Shown piece by piece: positions 40,822 through 49,959 of a DNA stretch of 64,000 bases (positions are counted from its first letter, which is position 1; every line of letters begins with the position of its first letter). The notes beneath the pieces are model-generated. The model saw nothing but the letters and a program-made list of their open reading frames with translations. It was not told the origin of the DNA and searched no databases. The DNA comes from Undibacterium piscinae (GTDB taxonomy: Bacteria > Pseudomonadota > Gammaproteobacteria > Burkholderiales > Burkholderiaceae_D), in assembly GCA_003970805.2 (NCBI GenBank), contig CP051152.1, positions 2,728,001-2,792,000 of the forward strand, read 5' to 3'. The translations under genes and the position numbers were made by a program.

Positions 40822-41972
40822 GCCAGACTATTGCGCAAAATTTGGCCGGTTCAGGCTTAAGCATGGCCCTGGTCGGTCCTTTGCCACCCTCCTCGGGTGG
40901 CATGGCCAACCAGACCCTGCAACTGGCGAAATTACTGCGCAACGATGGTATCGCGGTGGAGCTGATACAGGTCAACCGGCCGTATCCGCGCTGGGTGGCA
41001 GAACTACGCGGACTACGCGCGCTATTCCGGCTATTTCCTTATCTGCGGCAGTTATGGCAAGTCTGCGGCAAAGTCGATTTAGTCCATATCATGGCCAATT
41101 CCGGCTGGTCCTGGCATTTATTCGCCGCCCCTGCGATCTGGATTGCCTACCTGAGGGGAACTCCGGTAATCGTCAATTACCGGGGTGGCGAAGCGGCCAG
41201 CTTCTTTGAAAAATCCATTTTCTGGGTCAAGCCCAGTCTGAATAAAGCCAGCGCGATTATCGTACCATCGGGTTTTCTCGAGGAAATTTTTAAGCGACAC
41301 GGCTTTACGCCACAAATTGTGCCTAACATCATCGATTTTAGCCGTTTCTTTGCCTCTGACACCAAAGCAGTTGCGGCTTGGGTAAGCACTCCCCATTTAT
41401 TGGTCGCACGGAATTTAGAGCTCATTTACGACAATGCCACGGCGGTTGAAGCGTTTAAAATCGTGCATGATGCCGTTCCCATGGCACGCCTGACCATCGC
41501 CGGCTCAGGCCCGCAGCTGCAGCCGCTGCAAGCGCAGATACGGCGTCTGGGGCTGGAACAAGCCGTCACGTTTACCGGACGCATGGACAACCACGATATG
41601 CCGCAGCTTTACCGTAGCGCCGATATCATGCTCAATCCGACCACCGCAGACAATATGCCGATCTCGATCCTGGAAGCGCTGGCCAGCGAAATACCGGTCG
41701 TTACGACGAATGCGGGCGGCATACCATTTTTAGTCAGGCACGAAAAAACCGCCTTACTGGTAGCGGTCAATGATCCGGTTGCCATGGCCGAAGCGGTACT
41801 CTCTTTACTGCGCAATCCGGCTAAGGCAGAACAATTGCGCAAGGCCGGCCTGGAACTGGTAAGCCAATATACATGGTCAGAAGTACGCAAGCGCCTGCTC
41901 AAGGTATATGCTGAGGTTGCGACCCCAAACAACACCGGCTCAGGCCAACCGCTAGCGGGAGAGTTAGATTGA
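40818..41972 (+). CDS. Glycosyltransferase family 4
   Basis: A 384-residue GT-B enzyme. The acceptor side has MALVGPLPPSSGGMANQ and VNYRGGEAASFFE; the donor side has TIAGSGPQLQPL and NMPISILEALASEIPV. Acceptor and sugar are unknown. It overlaps its upstream neighbour by four bases, and the PaaK-like frame follows directly. It is clearly part of the exopolysaccharide operon. Confidence 0.92.
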   Translation: MSQTIAQNLAGSGLSMALVGPLPPSSGGMANQTLQLAKLLRNDGIAVELIQVNRPYPRWVAELRGLRALFRLFPYLRQLWQVCGKVDLVHIMANSGWSWHLFAAPAIWIAYLRGTPVIVNYRGGEAASFFEKSIFWVKPSLNKASAIIVPSGFLEEIFKRHGFTPQIVPNIIDFSRFFASDTKAVAAWVSTPHLLVARNLELIYDNATAVEAFKIVHDAVPMARLTIAGSGPQLQPLQAQIRRLGLEQAVTFTGRMDNHDMPQLYRSADIMLNPTTADNMPISILEALASEIPVVTTNAGGIPFLVRHEKTALLVAVNDPVAMAEAVLSLLRNPAKAEQLRKAGLELVSQYTWSEVRKRLLKVYAEVATPNNTGSGQPLAGELD

Positions 41973-42035
41973 GTAGCCAAGCATCACCGCGTAAGAGAGT
42001 TATATACGGCACTGGTTTCCGGCCTGCTGTTCCCT

Positions 42036-43346
42036 TTGCATGAGCGCCTGAAAAAGCACCAGACGCTAGCGCTGCGCCGGCAAATGGAAATATCCCAATG
42101 GTGGAGCGCAGAACAACTGCAAGACTTGCAGCTGGCACGCCTGAAGCGCTTATTGACGCATGCCCAGCATCATGTTCCCTACTACCGGGAACTGTTTGCC
42201 CGCTTAGGTTTCCAGGCTGAACAGGTATCGTCACTAAAAGACCTGCAAGCTCTGCCGTTTTTGAACAAGGCCGAAATACGCGGCAACACCGAAGCGCTCA
42301 AGTCAGAACTGGCCAGCGGCTTAGCCAGGTTCAATACCGGCGGCTCCAGCGGCGAGCCGCTGATATTCTTTATCGGCAAAGAGCGGGTCAGCCATGATGT
42401 CGCCGCCAAATGGCGCGCCACCCGCTGGTGGGACGTGGATATCGGCGACCGCGAAATCGTGGTGTGGGGCTCGCCCATAGAGCTGGGTGCACAGGATAAT
42501 GTGCGCGCACTCCGCGATAAAATATTTCGCACCAAACTGCTGCCGGCGTTTGAGATGTCGGAACAAAAACTCGATGGTTTTCTCGAACAGATACGCCAGA
42601 CCCGCCCTAAGATGTTGTTCGGCTACCCATCGGCGCTCTCGCACTTTGCGCGACATGCCGACAGCCGCGGCCTGAGCATGGATAAACTCGGCATCGCGGT
42701 TGCCTTCGTCACGTCGGAACGCCTGTACGACGAACAGCGCAGCCAGATCGCCGCCACCTTTGGCTGCCGCGTCGCCAATGGCTACGGCGGACGTGATGCA
42801 GGGTTTATCGCGCACCAGTGTCCGCATGGCAGCATGCACATCACGGCCGAAGACATCATCGTCGAAATCGTCAATCCGCAAGGAATACCGGTACCGGCTG
42901 GCGAATCCGGCGAAATTGTCGTCACTCATCTGGCCACCAGTGAATTTCCCTTCATACGCTACCGTACCGGCGATATCGGCATTCTTGCCGACACGCCCTG
43001 CTCGTGCGGTCGCGGCTTGCCGGTACTCAAGGAAATCCAGGGCCGCAGCACCGATTTCCTGATCGCACAAAATGGTACCGTCATGCACGGCCTGGCGCTG
43101 ATCTACATCTTGCGCGATTTGCCGCAAGTACGCGCCTTCAAGATCATTCAGGAAAGCCTGGATCTGACCCGTGTACTGGTCGTGTTAGAGCAGGAATTAA
43201 GCCCGGAGTTGAAGCAAAAAATTATCCACGGCTTTCAGGCTCGCCTTGGCACAGGCGTTACGATACAAGTGGAACAGGTAGCAGAAATCCCGGCAGAAAA
43301 ATCCGGAAAATTCCGCTATGTGATTAGCAAAATCGGGACCAATTAA
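42036..43346 (+). CDS. PaaK/CapK-like adenylate-forming protein, start unresolved
   Basis: About 436 residues of the phenylacetate-CoA ligase-like (CapK) family. The ATP-binding loop is NTGGSSGEPLIFF, with GYGGRDAGFIAHQCPHG and RYRTGDIG further on. In XrtA and capsule loci such proteins probably activate or transfer an acyl or amino acid group to a sugar. The TTG at 42036 is the first usable start in this frame. However, family-like residues (ELYTALVSGLLFPLHERLKK) continue upstream to 41973 without ATG, GTG or TTG. A TTG at 41969, overlapping the previous stop, is in another frame, so a small frame error near 41995 is likely. Confidence 0.82.
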   Translation: MHERLKKHQTLALRRQMEISQWWSAEQLQDLQLARLKRLLTHAQHHVPYYRELFARLGFQAEQVSSLKDLQALPFLNKAEIRGNTEALKSELASGLARFNTGGSSGEPLIFFIGKERVSHDVAAKWRATRWWDVDIGDREIVVWGSPIELGAQDNVRALRDKIFRTKLLPAFEMSEQKLDGFLEQIRQTRPKMLFGYPSALSHFARHADSRGLSMDKLGIAVAFVTSERLYDEQRSQIAATFGCRVANGYGGRDAGFIAHQCPHGSMHITAEDIIVEIVNPQGIPVPAGESGEIVVTHLATSEFPFIRYRTGDIGILADTPCSCGRGLPVLKEIQGRSTDFLIAQNGTVMHGLALIYILRDLPQVRAFKIIQESLDLTRVLVVLEQELSPELKQKIIHGFQARLGTGVTIQVEQVAEIPAEKSGKFRYVISKIGTN

Positions 43347-43380
43347 GCGCTCTGCTTTCGCCTTCGCCGCGGTAGGTCGG

Positions 43381-43539
43381 CTAGCGCCGGCGCCATAGTT
43401 GGCTTGTCCCCGCTGGCTCTATCTTGGGATCGATAACTCCTTCGTGGGGCATGGTGGCTTGGAAATTATCCTTTATTCTGGCTTCACAAAACCATTTGGC
43501 GGCGGCTTTAAGGCTTTGGAATATTTCCCTGTTGGTCAT
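43381..43539 (-). CDS. Small open frame in the gap after the XrtA block
   Basis: A 52-codon minus-strand frame (MTNREIFQSLKAAAKWFCEA, continuing to LWRRR) with GGATAAGG just before its ATG. Composition is protein-like, but I recognise no family. It may be a broken gene end. The surrounding gap 43347-43789 contains nothing else I can support; a plus-strand frame at 43399-43686 overlaps it and looks non-coding. Confidence 0.25.
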   Translation of the reverse strand: MTNREIFQSLKAAAKWFCEARIKDNFQATMPHEGVIDPKIEPAGTSQLWRRR

Positions 43540-43789
43540 CCTTATCCCAGGATTTTTATAAATTTCATTTTTCTATACGGGGACCGCAGTCCCGATACCT
43601 TCGGCGCACATGCTCGCACAGCAGTTATTTCCAGGTTCTTGGCGACCATGGTTTCATCGGTTTATTTATCTTCATCAGCTTCATAGGCCTGTCATATCAT
43701 CAGTTTCTGTTATATTTCGGCTCTAAAAACCTAAGCCACATTCGCGTGTTGATAATTCGTGGGTGCCGAGAACTAAAGCGCGTGTGGCA

Positions 43790-44643
43790 TCAAGCGCTTA
43801 GCTCTTGACAAACTGGCGCAATCGTATCAATAATTTCGAAATCAAAAATCTTAAAGCGAGTCTCAGCAAACATATCTTGTAATGCCAGCCATTGAAGCAC
43901 CGTCCCCACAGAAAGCTTCAAATAGTCGGGGTCATAGCCTAGGTAGGCGTAAATCAGGGCATCATCTACGATGGGGCAATACAGATAAGAACGCTGACAG
44001 TGTCGTTAAATAAAATATACCCCCTCACTTGCTGATCCGCCGCCAGGGCCGTCATTTCTTTTACAAATCGCGGGCTATCTGGGATGCCGGCATCGAGTAA
44101 TTTTTCTTGGTAAGTCATTTCGCCAGCCGTAAAAAAAGCATTCGAAACCTGTCTGGCCAAGCGATGAAAGACCAGCATTTCCTCAGCGCTTTTGTAGACC
44201 CGCCAGGAATTTTTTTTCTCGCAATATTCTTCGAATTTATTTAGTTTGCGATTCATCGTCGAACGTGATTTCGAAGAGAATTTTTGTTTGTATTCGTCAA
44301 ATGAAAGCTGCATGTCGATATAGCAGTGCTGGTATTGTTTTTGGACGTAACAATAAAAATTGTTTTTCTTCGTAATAGTTGGGAACAGTTTTTTTACGGG
44401 AAGGGAGCGAATCGCATAGCCCTGACTATCTGAGCGGCAGGTCTCGGAAGGCGGAATTAAATCCTCAACTGCCGCCAGATGCTCAGTCAGTGAAATATCT
44501 CTAATCTGTAGCGCTAAGTTCACCTTAAAAAGGCTAATATCGCTTAGTTGAAATTTAAATGTTACTTGACGATATTCCCAAAAATTCCGGGTCTCTTCTT
44601 TGATGGTATTCACTTCAATTAACACCGATTTTAGGGAGTACAT
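43790..44643 (-). pseudogene. GNAT/FemAB-like acyltransferase, frame broken near its 3' end
   Basis: The main frame (ATG 44643, MYSLKSVLIEVNTIKEE) reads a GNAT-fold protein with KFSSKSRSTMNRKLNKFEEY, a region typical of FemAB/acetyltransferase-6 proteins. It stops early at 43966, just after FNDTVSV. Sequence that clearly continues the family (YLYCPIVDDALIYAYLGYD, then DYLKLSVGTVLQWLALQ) is in another frame down to the stop at 43790. One missing T in the short T-run near 43994 explains it. The start overlaps the end of the deacetylase gene, so the two form an operon. A frame open upstream to 44742 lies inside the neighbour. Confidence 0.82.
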
Positions 44644-45619
44644 TGTTTTGCAAGATGCGTAGTAAGGCGCCAGAAATAGGCGCTGACAATGCCGGCATTG
44701 CTGCTCCCGTCGTGGCTGGAGTCTCTTTACAAAATTCTTCAAAAGTCAGAGTAGAAAAACGCTGCGTATTTTTTGCAAGAAAGGCGCACAAAAATTCAAA
44801 CCTATCTTGATTAAAATGATTAGGTTTGAATTGCGGTTGACTATGTCCACTTTGTGGAGAAAAGTCTGAGGCATGCACCAGAATCACGATAGGGCTAATT
44901 TGATGTTGATAGGCAAAATTGAGCAAATGCTCGATTTCTTTTGTTGAACTACCTGGTATCGTGAATAAGCGCCAGCCCTTGTTTGGGATTTTGCTCAAAT
45001 AGCAGGAAACAGGGATTTCGGTAATACCTTCAATCTCATGCACACCATTGTGTAAATTGAGGGTTTCATCCGCATAGCCGGTACCTGCGGCACCCAGACT
45101 AGACGAATACTTCAGACCTTGCTCATAGAAAATTCGAAAGGCTTGCCGGTCAATTTCAAGATTTCCAGTTCTAAATATCTTTGGATTCTTATCGGTAATT
45201 TCAACAAAGAGTTTTTTTGCATCGCCAATGATTGCGCGTAGTTCTTCGGCACTTCTGTTTGCAATTGAGTCGTCAGGATTTTTTTTTCGAACCGCAGTTT
45301 TCCAATCAGGATTTTTAAACGCGGTCCAACATGGGTGCAAATGTAATTGCAGATCATGCTGATCGACAGCGATACTTTGGGCAATTTTTTTCATCTCAGC
45401 AATACCAAACCAATGAGAGCACAAAGTTTCTAAAAAAAATGTTCCTCGTAATTGGTAACGTTTCAGACATGCAAGTGCAAAACCTAGACCATGATCTTGC
45501 CCAGCATGTGCCCGCACTAATGATGCGGCACCAAGTGGAGCGTAATTGTCCGGATTGGAGAAAGCCCCATTGATATTAAATTCAATATCAAAAGAAATCA
45601 TGACTTTAATTTTTTCCAA
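44615..45619 (-). CDS. Polysaccharide deacetylase-like protein
   Basis: About 334 residues with a NodB/WalW-like fold. MISFDIEFNING holds the metal Asp, and DLQLHLHPCW supplies the His-x-His ligands. ILVHASDFSPQ near residue 255 provides the C-terminal His. It probably removes N-acetyl groups from a surface glycan. I choose TTG 45619 because AAAGGA stands six to ten bases before it; ATG 45601 and ATG 45655 are alternatives. It diverges from the acyltransferase at 45914 across an AT-rich gap. It sits in the AT-rich island. Confidence 0.8.
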   Translation of the reverse strand: MEKIKVMISFDIEFNINGAFSNPDNYAPLGAASLVRAHAGQDHGLGFALACLKRYQLRGTFFLETLCSHWFGIAEMKKIAQSIAVDQHDLQLHLHPCWTAFKNPDWKTAVRKKNPDDSIANRSAEELRAIIGDAKKLFVEITDKNPKIFRTGNLEIDRQAFRIFYEQGLKYSSSLGAAGTGYADETLNLHNGVHEIEGITEIPVSCYLSKIPNKGWRLFTIPGSSTKEIEHLLNFAYQHQISPIVILVHASDFSPQSGHSQPQFKPNHFNQDRFEFLCAFLAKNTQRFSTLTFEEFCKETPATTGAAMPALSAPISGALLRILQNNVLPKIGVN

Positions 45620-45913
45620 TTTCGTCCTTTTTGCTTCGCTACTATTAATGTACAAATATTGTAAAAACCACCAATGTTCGGCTAGTATCGCTTAAACTTT
45701 TTTAGAAATGTTGTCATGTTATTCAAAGTGAAATTTTTTTTTGCCTAAAACTTGTAACTAAATGAAACAAGATTGACAAAACAACTATATACTTCACTCG
45801 AAATTAGCTTTAATTATATTGCAATAATGGAAATTAAGTGCTGCCTTTTTAATCTATTTAATCGTTAAAACGCGTAGAAATTTACGTAAATTGAATTAAA
45901 AAGCGACATCAAC

Positions 45914-47074
45914 ATGATCTTGTTACAAAAAAATATGCCGAAATATAGCGTGGAAAACGCCACAAATTCTAGGGATGATGCGCTTATCTTATCCGCGTGG
46001 AGAGAGCTGCTGTCTGATAGTACGAGTGCCGAAAAAGTGTATCAAACACCAGAATTTTTCGAATTTTTAATTGATACCAATAATGGTAACGACCATTTTG
46101 AAATACTCGTTATCAGAAGTTTCGATACCAAGCATATCGTTGGTGTCATCCCTATCCGCTTCCGGCGGCAGAGCTTTTGTTTTTCTTTAGGACCAAGATC
46201 ACTTGCGGAGCCAACTCTGGAGGTAATTACACTACTGGGTAGTGTCCCATTAATCTCGGCTGAACATGCTGCTTTTGAGGTTTTGTTGAAATATCTATTT
46301 GAAACATACCCATCATGCAGCGCTCTGTCTATGCCTTCTTTGGGAAGGGATAGTGCTTGGCATACATATATACAGCATTCGCCTGTGCTCGAAAATGCCT
46401 ATTGCCAATACGTGATAGACGAGTGGCGAGAATGTCATTTAATCCCCTTGGCAAAGAATTTTGAGGCGTATTTGCAACGCTTTAGTTCTAAAAAACGTTT
46501 CAACTTGAAGCGCCAAGTTCGACTATTGCGAGAATTTGGCGAGGTCGACATGCAACTGGATCGAATCGAGCAAGGGGATCAAATACCCGCTTTGATTGCC
46601 GCCAGAAAAAGCATGGTACCGGCCGAATGGTTGCCACAGTTACTAGGCCAAAAAATATATCAAGGCCTGGCAAAGCAAGGCTTGTTTCTATCCTATGTAC
46701 TTAGGTCCGGGGACAAGGCATACGCCGTTATTGTTGCCACACGCTCTGAAAATAAATTGCTTATTCATAATATTTACTACCATCCAGACGTAGCACATTT
46801 ATCTGCGGGTATTTCTATTTTGTATATGGCGATCGAGGACCTGATTAACAATCTCCATATGGAAAGTATCGATTTGGGCTACAGCAATCCCGCAAACAAC
46901 CATCACGCATCGAATCAAATCGAAATTCGTGGGCATATGCTATTGCTAAGAAAAACTTGGAAAAATCGTTTACTGATATCTGCTCATCAAGCCTATGTCA
47001 CTTTGTTTAATGAAATAAAGAAAATTATAGGAAAGCAGCAAATCCGCAAGTTGCTTGATTGGATTCGGAGATAA
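45914..47074 (+). CDS. GNAT/FemAB-like acyltransferase
   Basis: A 386-residue soluble protein of the CelD/FemAB-like acetyltransferase-6 group. Features are FEILVIRSFDTKHIVGVIPI in the first half, RFSSKKRFNLKRQVRLLRE in the middle and GISILYMAIEDLI then IDLGYSNPANNHH near the end. These proteins transfer acyl or aminoacyl groups, often in exopolysaccharide loci. It resembles the broken gene at 43790-44643 in its lysine/arginine-rich motif. The start may instead be the ATG at 45935. The island's plus-strand gene run begins here. Confidence 0.82.
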   Translation: MILLQKNMPKYSVENATNSRDDALILSAWRELLSDSTSAEKVYQTPEFFEFLIDTNNGNDHFEILVIRSFDTKHIVGVIPIRFRRQSFCFSLGPRSLAEPTLEVITLLGSVPLISAEHAAFEVLLKYLFETYPSCSALSMPSLGRDSAWHTYIQHSPVLENAYCQYVIDEWRECHLIPLAKNFEAYLQRFSSKKRFNLKRQVRLLREFGEVDMQLDRIEQGDQIPALIAARKSMVPAEWLPQLLGQKIYQGLAKQGLFLSYVLRSGDKAYAVIVATRSENKLLIHNIYYHPDVAHLSAGISILYMAIEDLINNLHMESIDLGYSNPANNHHASNQIEIRGHMLLLRKTWKNRLLISAHQAYVTLFNEIKKIIGKQQIRKLLDWIRR

Positions 47075-47265
47075 GCACTGAGCCTTTTCTTAAAGGCATA
47101 AATAATGCGAATAACCCAAGAGTGTGTTGTTAAATCCACCGATGATTGATTGTTGAAAGGCACTAGATTAGAATAATTTATTAAATAAAATGCAAATATT
47201 TAAAAAGCATTTTTTTGTAATTCTTCCCATCATTATTCTCGGTAGCAGCAAAGGCTTTTGTAAAA

Positions 47266-48357
47266 ATGTCTATAGATTCACATCTGTCCCGCGTTGCTGG
47301 TATGAAAAAAGTGATCGGCATCGTCCTGTTGGCGATTGTATTGATGCTCATTATTGAGTTAGCACTTCAAATTCGTGCCCATTTTCGTTCTGGCGAAAGC
47401 GTTTTTAATCTCATTTTTTCAGAAAGCGTTTACGTAAAAGACGCAGAAACAGGATTGTTATTACTAAGGCCAAATAAGACTATCATCGGCAGTCAAACGA
47501 CTTTGCGTAGCAATTCCTTAGGCTTGCGCAGTCCTGAAATATCTATCGTAAGAGAAGATCATAGTTGGCGACTTGCGGTGGTCGGCGCTTCGACGGTGAT
47601 GGGCGCATATGCGGCCGACAATGATAAGACCTTCCCCGCTCAGTTGGAGCAACGTCTGCGTAAGCAATTTCCCTTAAGAAAAATTGATGTCGTGAACGCA
47701 GGTATCGCTGGAATGGGTCTTGATGAGCAACGTCGTATGCTGGAAACACGTGTCGCTACTTTAAAACCAGATCTGGTCGTTGTGTATCCTGGCTTTAATG
47801 ATTTTGCTGTGTATTGTCGAAACGACGAGACTTCAAATCAAAGATTTCAGCGCCAGGGTTTGCCGATTATTTCTTTGCCAGAGTGGTTGCAAACAGTGGA
47901 TATGATCAAGAAAAATACAGTTTTTCTACGCACCACAAATATCAAGCAAGCCAGCATTCGCAACCCTGCAAGCATTAATTTGCAGGCATATGAGAGCAAG
48001 CTTGAGGCGTTTATTCAAAGAGCCGCAGAGTTGAAATTGAGCTTGGTTTTTGCAACTAATGCGCGTGCCTACCGGCCAGAGCAATCTTTATCGGATCAAG
48101 CCAAACTTTCTGAAACGGCACGTTACTACAATCATTGTTTTGACATAGCGGGCCTGCACCAACTGTATGACAGGCATAACGCTGCGATCAGGAAAGCGGC
48201 AAAGGCGCATCAAATACAATTAATCGATTTGGATACCTTGGTACCAGGCGGGCCTCGCTATTTTGCGGACTCTAGCCATTTTTCATTTCAGGGCGAGGTC
48301 TTAGTCGCAGAGGCACTATATGACTTCATCGCTACGAATAAGTTGCTGGTAGAGTAA
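47266..48357 (+). CDS. Membrane-anchored SGNH/GDSL hydrolase-like protein
   Basis: A 363-residue protein with one N-terminal membrane segment (about residues 15-33) and an extracytoplasmic SGNH domain. The blocks are GASTVMGAY near 106 (Ser), VNAGIAGMG near 143 (Gly), YPGFNDFAVY near 173 (Asn) and DSSHFSFQGE near 336 (Asp-His). The next gene, an MBOAT acyltransferase, starts three bases later. Such pairs O-acetylate secreted polysaccharides, as with AlgJ/AlgX and AlgI. MKKVIGIVLL at 47302 is an alternative start. Confidence 0.87.
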   Translation: MSIDSHLSRVAGMKKVIGIVLLAIVLMLIIELALQIRAHFRSGESVFNLIFSESVYVKDAETGLLLLRPNKTIIGSQTTLRSNSLGLRSPEISIVREDHSWRLAVVGASTVMGAYAADNDKTFPAQLEQRLRKQFPLRKIDVVNAGIAGMGLDEQRRMLETRVATLKPDLVVVYPGFNDFAVYCRNDETSNQRFQRQGLPIISLPEWLQTVDMIKKNTVFLRTTNIKQASIRNPASINLQAYESKLEAFIQRAAELKLSLVFATNARAYRPEQSLSDQAKLSETARYYNHCFDIAGLHQLYDRHNAAIRKAAKAHQIQLIDLDTLVPGGPRYFADSSHFSFQGEVLVAEALYDFIATNKLLVE

Positions 48358-48360
48358 TTA

Positions 48361-49779
48361 ATGTCATTCTTATCTTTTCACTTCCTACTTTTTCTTGCTA
48401 TTACTTTTGTGTTGGTGCACAAAAGTGGGACGCGTCTAAATTTACGTAATAACGTCATGCTGTTTGCCAGTTACTATTTTTATATGTGCTGGGATTGGCG
48501 TTTTGCCTGTTTATTGCTATTCAACACTTTGATCAATTTTTTTGCTGCTGAGCGAATTGCAGTCAGCACAGATATGCGTTATCGAAAGTGGTGGCTATGG
48601 ATGGCAGTTATTTCGGGTTTAGGCGTATTAGCATATTTTAAATATGCTAATTTTTTCATTGAAACTTTTTCGGCATTATTGGGTGGATTTGGTTTGCAAA
48701 TCAATGCGCCGATGCTGCAGTTAATTTTACCTATAGGGATTTCCTTCTATACGTTTCAAAGTTTGTCGTACACTCTCGATGTGTATCGCGGACGGCAGGC
48801 CAGTTGCAATTCTTTTCGTGATTTTGCCTTATTTGCGGCGTTCTTTCCTACTGTGTTATCTGGACCAATTACGCGCGCCCATCAATTACTGCCTCAGCTA
48901 CAAGCTATTCCTCAAGGCGGCTCAGGAAAAATTGAAACCGGGCTATTTTTGTTACTCCGCGGTTTTATAAAAAAAATTGCATTCGCTGATGTATTGGCCG
49001 TACATCTTGTCAATCCTGCGTTTTCCGATCCTAGTGCTTATTCAAGCTGGTTTTTGTTGCTCGCTGTTTATGCGTATAGCTTTCAAATCTACATGGATTT
49101 ATCCGGTTACACCGATATCGCACGGGGCGCCGCAAATTTACTCGGTTTTGAATTACCTATCAATTTCAATCGACCTTATTTAGCTGACAGTGTTTCTAAT
49201 TTTTGGCAACGTTGGCATATTTCCATGTCCGGATTTTTTCGGGATTACCTCTACTTTAGTGTAGGCGGCTCTAAATTTGGAAATGCTTACCTAAATTTAT
49301 TCATTACATTTGTGGCAATTGGAATGTGGCATGGGGCCGGCTGGAACTTTATTGTCTATGGCCTGATACACGGCAGTGTGATTTGTATCGAGCGTTTTTC
49401 TCGAAATCGACGTGTTCGTCTAGGATTAGCTCCACTAAAAGAATCAGGATACCTGTGGTTATTGCGAATGATCATCGTGTTTCAGATCGTTGCTTTTTCT
49501 AGAATACTGTTCCGAGCACCGGACTTAGCGGCAGCGATGAAGTTTGCATCGGCCATTCTCACTCCCGCGGGTAGTGCTGCACCCTTAAGCGCGATTGGTA
49601 TTGTTGCTTTGCTCTTGGCTGTTGTCTGTCATTTCGTCCCCACGCGTTTTAGCCTCGCAATGTATGACTTAATACGAAGTCGGAGTAGTTGGCAGCTTGC
49701 CATCTGCCTGGTCTTCTTTGTGTATGTGTTGATCGCGATGACTAGTGGCAAAGCACCGTTTGTGTATTTCCAATTTTGA
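48361..49779 (+). CDS. MBOAT-family O-acyltransferase (AlgI-like)
   Basis: A 472-residue membrane protein with around ten membrane segments. The MBOAT core is intact: PIGISFYTFQSLSYTLDVYR, FFPTVLSGPITRA, FWQRWHISMSGFFRDYLY, and the active-site histidine in MWHGAGWNFIVYGLIHG near residue 322. It moves acetyl groups across the membrane for O-acetylation of a glycan, working with the SGNH protein encoded just before it. Confidence 0.95.
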   Translation: MSFLSFHFLLFLAITFVLVHKSGTRLNLRNNVMLFASYYFYMCWDWRFACLLLFNTLINFFAAERIAVSTDMRYRKWWLWMAVISGLGVLAYFKYANFFIETFSALLGGFGLQINAPMLQLILPIGISFYTFQSLSYTLDVYRGRQASCNSFRDFALFAAFFPTVLSGPITRAHQLLPQLQAIPQGGSGKIETGLFLLLRGFIKKIAFADVLAVHLVNPAFSDPSAYSSWFLLLAVYAYSFQIYMDLSGYTDIARGAANLLGFELPINFNRPYLADSVSNFWQRWHISMSGFFRDYLYFSVGGSKFGNAYLNLFITFVAIGMWHGAGWNFIVYGLIHGSVICIERFSRNRRVRLGLAPLKESGYLWLLRMIIVFQIVAFSRILFRAPDLAAAMKFASAILTPAGSAAPLSAIGIVALLLAVVCHFVPTRFSLAMYDLIRSRSSWQLAICLVFFVYVLIAMTSGKAPFVYFQF

Positions 49780-49959
49780 TCGAATTTTGTATGTCACTAG
49801 GGACATATAAATACAGCCCCATTGGTTTATGTTAGTATTTATATACTTGTATATTTACACACGTTATTGAAAAAATTGAGTGAATTTAAGCAAAATAGTG
49901 ATGCCGCTATATTCCATACACCCTTATTCTCCAAGCTAGAGAAAGGGGGATTCATCACG

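Noticed and set aside
43399..43686. A 95-codon plus-strand frame after the PaaK-like gene
   Set aside because: Composition looks random, there is no ribosome-binding site, and the opposite strand offers a slightly better short frame.
45773..45793. Sigma-70 promoter (TTGACA with TATACT) upstream of the 45914 gene
   Set aside because: The spacing is only 9 bases, far too short for the two elements to work together.
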